Positions 6,716 through 10,144 of a DNA stretch of 10,144 nt are shown in pieces. A program made the position numbers and the translations under genes. The stretch is from a candidate division BRC1 bacterium ADurb.BinA292 (GTDB lineage Bacteria; Sumerlaeota; Sumerlaeia; MVZB01). The number at the start of each line of letters is the position of its first letter. Positions within the stretch are counted from its first letter, which is position 1. The stretch lies in contig MVZB01000112.1 of the NCBI GenBank assembly GCA_002068205.1, forward strand, positions 1-10,144. The letters run 5' to 3'. The notes under the pieces are model-generated. The model saw nothing but the letters and a program-made list of their open reading frames with translations, was not told the DNA's origin and did no database searches.

Positions 6716-7222
6716 TCATGGCCAGCGTTCGGCGCGCAGGATGGCGCGCTCGCCGGCGGGCAGCGCCGCGAGCAACGCGCCCCAGCCGGCCGGCGCAATC
6801 GCCGGCAGCGGCGGCACTTGCAGGTCGATCAGCGGCGCGAGGACGAAGTCGCGCCGGGCGATCCACGGGTGCGGCAGCGTCAGGCCCGGTGCGTCGCGGC
6901 GGACCGACCCGAAGAGCAGGAGGTCGAGGTCGAGGCGCCGTGGACCCCAGCGCTCCCGGCGGCGGCGCCCTAGTTCCCGCTCCACGGTCAGGCACAGATC
7001 CAGCAACCGCTCCGGTGTGCCCCGCCAGCGGACGGCGACGGCCGCATTCTGGAAGGGGGGCTGGCCGCCGACGCCCCAGGGCCGCGTCCAGTAGAGGCGC
7101 GAGCGGCGCTGGATGCGCACGCCCAGGCGGTCGAGGTAGCGGCAGGCGAGGCGAAACGTCTCACGGCCGGGGCCGATGTTGCTGCCCAGCCCCAGGACGA
7201 TGGGATAGGGATGATACACCAC
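6716..7222 (-). CDS. folK: 2-amino-4-hydroxy-6-hydroxymethyldihydropteridine diphosphokinase
   Basis: A 168-residue HPPK of usual length. It transfers pyrophosphate from ATP to 6-hydroxymethyl-7,8-dihydropterin, the step before dihydropteroate synthase in folate synthesis. Visible hallmarks: LGLGSNIG (10-17), FQNAAV (57-62), and the family signature ERWGPRRLDLDLL (90-102) with D98 and D100 as the magnesium-binding pair. Also present is LPHPWIARRDFVLAPL (116-131), with H118 where the catalytic-site histidine is expected. The start is uncertain: the frame opens with two consecutive GTG codons (7222-7217) and no clear ribosome-binding site. Starting at either GTG leaves the usual few residues before the first strand. 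No other fol gene is in the window. Confidence 0.93.
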   Translation of the reverse strand: MVYHPYPIVLGLGSNIGPGRETFRLACRYLDRLGVRIQRRSRLYWTRPWGVGGQPPFQNAAVAVRWRGTPERLLDLCLTVERELGRRRRERWGPRRLDLDLLLFGSVRRDAPGLTLPHPWIARRDFVLAPLIDLQVPPLPAIAPAGWGALLAALPAGERAILRAERWP

Positions 7223-7401
7223 CAGGAGCGGGAACCGCCTTCACGCCGACGCGCCCGCGCCGGGGGCCGTCGCGCAAGGTCAATGATCGGCGGAAACTCG
7301 CCTCGGCCAACATTCTACGGCCAGGCGGCGGCATAGGCGAGGAGTGATTTTGAGCCGCGGGCCAAGGCGGCGGTGAGGACGGGAGCGGGAGGGGGCTGGG
7401 G

Positions 7402-7449
7402 CGATACCGATGGCGATACCGATCCCGATACCGATACCGATGGCGATGG
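7402..7449 (+). repeat. CGATNN hexanucleotide array
   Basis: Eight 6-bp units of CGATNN, with NN in the order AC, GG, AC, CC, AC, AC, GG, GG. The array abuts and slightly overlaps dispersed repeat B2. Period and uniformity suggest slippage-driven growth. It lies in a gap between folK and the SDR gene. Confidence 0.9.
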
Positions 7450-7496
7450 GTTTTCGAGAGCCGAGGACGAGGGACGAGAGCCGAGAGCCGAATTGT
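7448..7496 (+). repeat. dispersed 3'-flanking repeat, copy B2
   Basis: Same element as at 702-750, differing at about two core positions (gaggAcg, gacgAgagcc). It lies 84 bases past the stop codon of the minus-strand SDR 7581-8300, in the same orientation relative to that gene as the other two copies. It is followed by the same type of purine-rich echo seen after copy B1. Confidence 0.9.
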
Positions 7497-7580
7497 TGGA
7501 GAAGGCCGTCGGGAGCGATCACGAGGACGAGGGACGAAAGACGCTTCTCGAGTAAGACTGATCGCGATGGGGACGGCGGG

Positions 7581-8300
7581 TCATACCCCGCTGAAGGCCG
7601 AGAAGCCGCCGTCGACGGGGATCACCGCGCCCGTGACGAAGGCGGCGCCGGCGCCGGTGAGCCAGAGGAGCGCGGCGGCGAGGTCGGGGGCGTCGCCCAA
7701 ACGGCCGGCGGGGGTATGATCCAGGATCAGCCGACCGCGCGCGGTCATTTCGCCCGTCTCACGGTCGGTCAGCAGATAACGATTCTGTTCGGTGAGGAAG
7801 AAACCGGGTGAGATGGCATTGACGCGGATGGCGGGGTCATACTCGTTCGCCATGTGGACCGCCAGCCACTTGGTGAAGTTGACGACGGCGGCTTTGGCGG
7901 CGCCGTAACCGCCGACGCGCGTCAGCGGGCGGTCGGCGGCCATCGAGGTGATGTTGATGATGCAGCCGCGACGGCGTTCGGCCATCGCGCGGCCGACGAT
8001 CTGACACGGCAGCAACGTGCCGAGCAGATTGAGGCTGACGACGGCGTGCCAGCCCTCGCGCGGGATATCAAAGAACGACTGCTCGGGCGTCGTCGTGGCC
8101 TTGGGGCTGTTGCCGCCGGCGCCGTTGACCAGAATGTCGATGGGGCCCAGTTGGGACTGGATCGTCGCGACGGCGGAGTGGAGGGCGGCCTCGTCGGTCA
8201 CATCGCAGGGGACGGCGAGGGCCTTGCCGCCGGCGGCGCGAATTTCGGCGGCGACCGGCTCGTCGAGGCCGAAGAGCTGTTCAAGATAACTTGATTGCAT
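7581..8300 (-). CDS. fructuronate reductase/mannonate oxidoreductase-type SDR lacking its nucleotide-binding segment
   Basis: A 239-residue SDR. From residue 13 on it closely follows the SDR-type D-mannonate oxidoreductase group, which reduces D-fructuronate to D-mannonate with NAD(P)H. Visible: NGAGGNSPKATTTPEQSFFD (59-78), N91, S119, Y132-x3-K136 as catalytic residues, PGFFLTEQNR(Y)LLTD (165-179), and the terminal IPVDGGFSAFSGV. Relatives are roughly 275-280 residues. Here the family-typical opening YLEQLFGL (5-12) jumps directly to DEPVAAEIRAAGG, omitting about 37-40 residues that hold the first strand, the glycine-rich TGGxGxLG motif and the second strand. The frame is preserved. The start is firm: AGGGAG at 8308-8313, seven bases upstream. 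As written it should not bind cofactor normally, so it may be inactive, a pseudogene, or misassembled. The uxaE neighbour supports the pathway assignment. Confidence 0.85.
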   Translation of the reverse strand: MQSSYLEQLFGLDEPVAAEIRAAGGKALAVPCDVTDEAALHSAVATIQSQLGPIDILVNGAGGNSPKATTTPEQSFFDIPREGWHAVVSLNLLGTLLPCQIVGRAMAERRRGCIINITSMAADRPLTRVGGYGAAKAAVVNFTKWLAVHMANEYDPAIRVNAISPGFFLTEQNRYLLTDRETGEMTARGRLILDHTPAGRLGDAPDLAAALLWLTGAGAAFVTGAVIPVDGGFSAFSGV

Positions 8301-8380
8301 CGTCTGTCTCCCTGGTTGGCGTCAGCTATGGAATGATAGAAAAGTTTCGGGTTGGATGGGGATATCGGGTCATCGGATCT

Positions 8381-8661
8381 GGCATCCCTCCGGGATGCGG
8401 GGGGAGGATGCCGAAGAACCGGTGGGATCGCTGCGTTCAACCACCGGCTACGATCGGGCCTCCTTCCGGGAGGCAGGCGGCGTCGGGGCCACGGGACATA
8501 GGCCTCCCATCTTGGCCGCGCCGGCCGGAGAAGGACAAGCGAAAAGGCACGGCGTATTTTCGAGTGGGAGGGGCTGACAACGGCTTGGCTGAGTTGAGCA
8601 GGAAACCGTTGAAACGGTTGAAAAGATTTATCGCATCGGGTCACCGGACCGAGGCCCGGTG
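8381..8661. repeat. mosaic of REP-like palindromes in the 660-bp gap upstream of the SDR
   Basis: Five short inverted repeats follow one another: GCATCCC/GGGATGC (8382-8398); CCGGTGG/CCACCGG (8419-8447, 15-base loop); GCCTCC/GGAGGC (8458-8474); AACCGTT/AACGGTT (8604-8619); CACCGG/CCGGTG (8642-8661). None is followed by a T-run. No coding signal is credible across 8301-8960; the 212-residue plus-strand frame at 8291-8929 only translates these elements. Such strings of unrelated small palindromes are typical of extragenic repeat clusters in high-GC uncultivated genomes. The SDR promoter should lie at the left end; TATCAT (8338-8333, minus) is a possible -10 box without a matching -35. Confidence 0.65.
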
Positions 8662-8686
8662 CAAATGTCAGGGGCCCCGGGGGGCC

Positions 8687-8711
8687 AATAAAAAGCCCGC
8701 CGGCGCGGGCT
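8687..8711 (-). terminator. Rho-independent terminator reading leftward, downstream of uxaE
   Basis: On the minus strand AGCCCGC (8711-8705) pairs with GCGGGCT (8700-8694) around a four-base loop, followed by TTTTATT down to 8687. The T-run exists only in the minus reading. It lies 250 bases past the uxaE stop, so it ends either the uxaE message or a separate small RNA in between. Confidence 0.85.
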
Positions 8712-8880
8712 CTCAAAGCAGCTTCCCCAGGGGAAGGAGCCTGGAATTGGCCAGGTGCGGTGATCCACAAAGCTGTCTCGACCTCGGTCCGTTTGGGGAA
8801 GTCTCACGCTTCCGCGTGTCGATGGCGTCGCTCCCAGGGATGCCGTCGGTCCCAGGCGGTGGTTGCGCTGGCCGACGGCC
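8687..8880 (-). ncRNA. candidate structured RNA or long structured 3' UTR after uxaE
   Basis: I match this to no known RNA family. In the minus reading the hairpins, in order, are: GCCGTCGG/CCGACGGC (8879-8842, with a CCAG/CTGG extension inside the loop); CACGC-GGAA-GCGTG (8818-8805), where GGAA is a GNRA tetraloop only on this strand; CCTGG/CCAGG (8755-8740); CTTCCCC/GGGGAAG (8736-8722); and then the terminator. Segment GGGGAAGCTG (8728-8719) could instead pair with a second CTTCCCC (8801-8795) or with CAGCTT (8775-8770), giving mutually exclusive folds. The end is set by the terminator; the 5' end is a guess. It could be the 3' UTR of uxaE rather than an independent gene. Confidence 0.35.
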
Positions 8881-8881
8881 T

Positions 8882-8927
8882 GTTTTCGAGAGCCGTGGAC
8901 GAGGGACGGGAGCCGAGAGCCGAATTT
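8882..8927 (+). repeat. dispersed 3'-flanking repeat, copy B3
   Basis: Third copy of the element at 702-750, with about two mismatches over 44 bases (gccgTgg and gAcgagg). It ends 33 bases past the stop codon of minus-strand uxaE and directly abuts the outermost hairpin of the candidate structured RNA. Confidence 0.9.
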
Positions 8928-8960
8928 GAAGAAGACCTTTGGGGGGTGTGGACGAGTGGG

Positions 8961-10144
8961 TCAAGATTCGGCGTGGGCGGCGAAGGGCTCCAGATGGCGG
9001 CCGAAATGGCGCGCGAGGGTTTGCTCGTAAGCCGTTTCGTGGCGGCGCAGCGCCTGGTGCATTTCCGCGCCGAAACGGTCGAGCGCCGAGCCATAGGTCA
9101 CGTGCAGGACCTGGCGGGCGTCGAAATCGTCCAGCAGGGCGGGCAGGTCGGCGTCGTTCAGGTCGGCCGCGGCGGGGACGCGGTCCAGCCGGGCCGAGAC
9201 ATGGTAGGTGCGGCGGTCGTCGTCGTAGCAGGCGCGGCCCAGGTCCAGGATTTCGCGGAAAAGGTCGGGCTCGGCGGTGGTGAACACGCGCAGCGCCTCC
9301 AGGTAACTGGTGCCGGCCGTCTTGAGGTGTACGAGGCCGCCGGTCGCGGCGCAGATCAGCGGGTAGACGCTGAATTTGTCGGATCCCGAGTGGAGGCTGA
9401 GCTTGTAGGGCCGGTCGGGGCCGGCGCCGACGGCGCGCGCGATGGCGGCGTGCAGGCTGAGTTGGGCGGCCAGTTCGCGCGTGTCGCCGAGGTAATCGAC
9501 GCCCTTTTCAAATCGGCCGACGAAGCGCGGCGCCAGGCTGACCCAGCGCACGCCGAGCCGGGCCAGTTCGACCGCGAGATAGAGATGTTCGGCGGGGGAG
9601 GTCGGCGTCTCGGTCTCATCGACCGAAATTTCCAGATCGTAGTCTGGCCGGCGGCTGTCGAGGTGGCGCGCGAGGCGGGCGACGTGGGCGACGGCGCGGC
9701 CGTATTTGGCGGCGGCGCGGGCCAGCTCGAGCGGGTCGATGCGCAGCGCGCGATCGCCCAGATCGAAGAGGCGGTCGGCGAACCGGCGCCGCAGGTCGTC
9801 GGGCGAGCTCTCCAGCTCAGCCCAGGGGAGCGCGGCCAGCTTCTGCTCCAGCGCGGCGGGCGAATCGGTGTCGGCGGCGGGATCGACATGCGCTCCCGGG
9901 TCGAAGGTGAACATCGAGAAGCCGGCGGCGAGGCAGGCGTCGATGTCCTCAGGGGATTTGAGGTGGTCGGCGTCGGCGCCGACGGGTCCGGTCCAGCCCG
10001 CCGCCAGCGCGCCGAAGGTGGCATCGGTCAAGACGGCGTGGGGAGTGCGGCGGGTGCGGGTCATTTCGCGGATCGATTGCTGGGCGAAGAGGGGGGCGAT
10101 CGCGCGGCCGGGGCGCCGGGCCAGGGTTTCGCGCAAGGCGCGCA
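8961..10144 (-). CDS. uxaE: tagaturonate epimerase, 5' end beyond the window
   Basis: The reading frame runs off the right edge; about 393 residues are visible. UxaE interconverts D-tagaturonate and D-fructuronate, joining galacturonate to the fructuronate-mannonate branch of hexuronate breakdown in the cytoplasm. Family landmarks, numbered from the TTG codon at 10136: APLFAQQSIREM (14-25), GADADHLKSPEDID (53-66), FTFDPGAHVD (76-85), ISVDETETPTSPAEH (170-184), RWVSLAPRFVGRFEKGVDY (197-215), KLSLHSGSDKFSVYPL (245-260), LKTAGTSYLEALR (271-283), and FDARQVLHVTYGS (338-350). The TTG is not the start: codons for Arg-Ala precede it without interruption, and the homologous N-terminal portion of roughly 80-100 residues is missing. 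A downstream terminator (8687-8711) separates it from the fructuronate-reductase-type SDR 660 bases on, so the two share a pathway but perhaps not one transcript. Confidence 0.93.
   Translation of the reverse strand, partial: RALRETLARRPGRAIAPLFAQQSIREMTRTRRTPHAVLTDATFGALAAGWTGPVGADADHLKSPEDIDACLAAGFSMFTFDPGAHVDPAADTDSPAALEQKLAALPWAELESSPDDLRRRFADRLFDLGDRALRIDPLELARAAAKYGRAVAHVARLARHLDSRRPDYDLEISVDETETPTSPAEHLYLAVELARLGVRWVSLAPRFVGRFEKGVDYLGDTRELAAQLSLHAAIARAVGAGPDRPYKLSLHSGSDKFSVYPLICAATGGLVHLKTAGTSYLEALRVFTTAEPDLFREILDLGRACYDDDRRTYHVSARLDRVPAAADLNDADLPALLDDFDARQVLHVTYGSALDRFGAEMHQALRRHETAYEQTLARHFGRHLEPFAAHAES

Larger units (their letters stand above)
7223..7580. other. gene-free interval upstream of folK, repeat-filled
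   Basis: No credible gene lies here. The right half holds a CGATNN hexamer array (7402-7449), dispersed repeat B2 (7448-7496), and a purine-rich echo, acgaggacgagggacgaaag (7521-7540). The left half (7223-7400) should contain the folK promoter. On the minus strand I see TTGACC near 7280 but no matching -10 box. A possible 80-residue minus-strand frame (7280-7522) merely translates the repeats and is not believed. Confidence 0.7.

Noticed and set aside
5797..7347. 516-residue plus-strand frame opposite the carboxypeptidase and folK
   Set aside because: It is antisense to two well-supported genes and spans the gap between them without any motif.
8291..8929. 212-residue plus-strand frame in the gap before the SDR
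   Set aside because: It translates palindromes and dispersed repeat B3; composition is uneven and no start signal is seen.
10134..10136. TTG as the start codon of uxaE
   Set aside because: The frame continues upstream to the window edge, and the family has a sizeable N-terminal part before the QQSIRE motif region.

Overview
The window is GC-rich (about two thirds or more by eye). It carries eight recognisable protein genes, one unrecognised secreted repeat protein, and unusually repeat-laden gaps. The LPS-type GT9 glycosyltransferase domain points to a double-membraned bacterium. The bacterial folate, histidine and peptidoglycan genes, and gaps filled with short dispersed repeats and small palindromes, resemble uncultivated high-GC PVC-type or Hydrogenedentota/Sumerlaeota-like genomes. 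That placement is an impression, not a result. No tRNA, rRNA, IS, phage or CRISPR feature was seen.

Layout. 51-506 (+) encodes a secreted protein made mostly of near-identical 30-residue repeats with CGG(S/T)C cysteine pairs, closed by a textbook terminator at 561-592. 791-1642 (-) is a homocysteine S-methyltransferase-family protein, divergent from an IdnO-like short-chain dehydrogenase at 1768-2535 (+). That gene converges on a PHP-family histidinol-phosphatase-like gene at 2588-3451 (-). The rest is all on the minus strand, in transcription order from the right edge: a tagaturonate epimerase gene (uxaE, 8961 to the edge, 5' end missing), a fructuronate reductase/mannonate oxidoreductase-type SDR (7581-8300), folK (6716-7222), a D,D-carboxypeptidase of the VanY/LdcB type (5770-6615), a two-domain GT2-GT9 glycosyltransferase fusion (3542-5656), then the PHP gene. 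Gaps of about 90-660 bases between them argue against one tight operon.

How the genes fit together. uxaE and the following SDR suggest hexuronate use: tagaturonate to fructuronate to mannonate. The IdnO-like SDR may belong to a related sugar-acid route. The GT2-GT9 fusion and the carboxypeptidase are envelope functions. FolK makes a folate precursor, and the methyltransferase-family gene is linked to methionine metabolism only by family.

Most interesting points: (1) the cysteine-pair repeat protein; (2) two metabolic genes that each lack an internal N-terminal segment in frame, the SDR losing its whole glycine-rich nucleotide-binding segment and the methyltransferase losing about 20 residues after its DGAMGT motif; (3) a roughly 45-bp dispersed repeat present three times in the same orientation, each 30-90 bases past the stop codon of a minus-strand gene; (4) a probable structured RNA after uxaE (8687-8880, minus) ending in a terminator; (5) an intergenic mosaic of REP-like palindromes.
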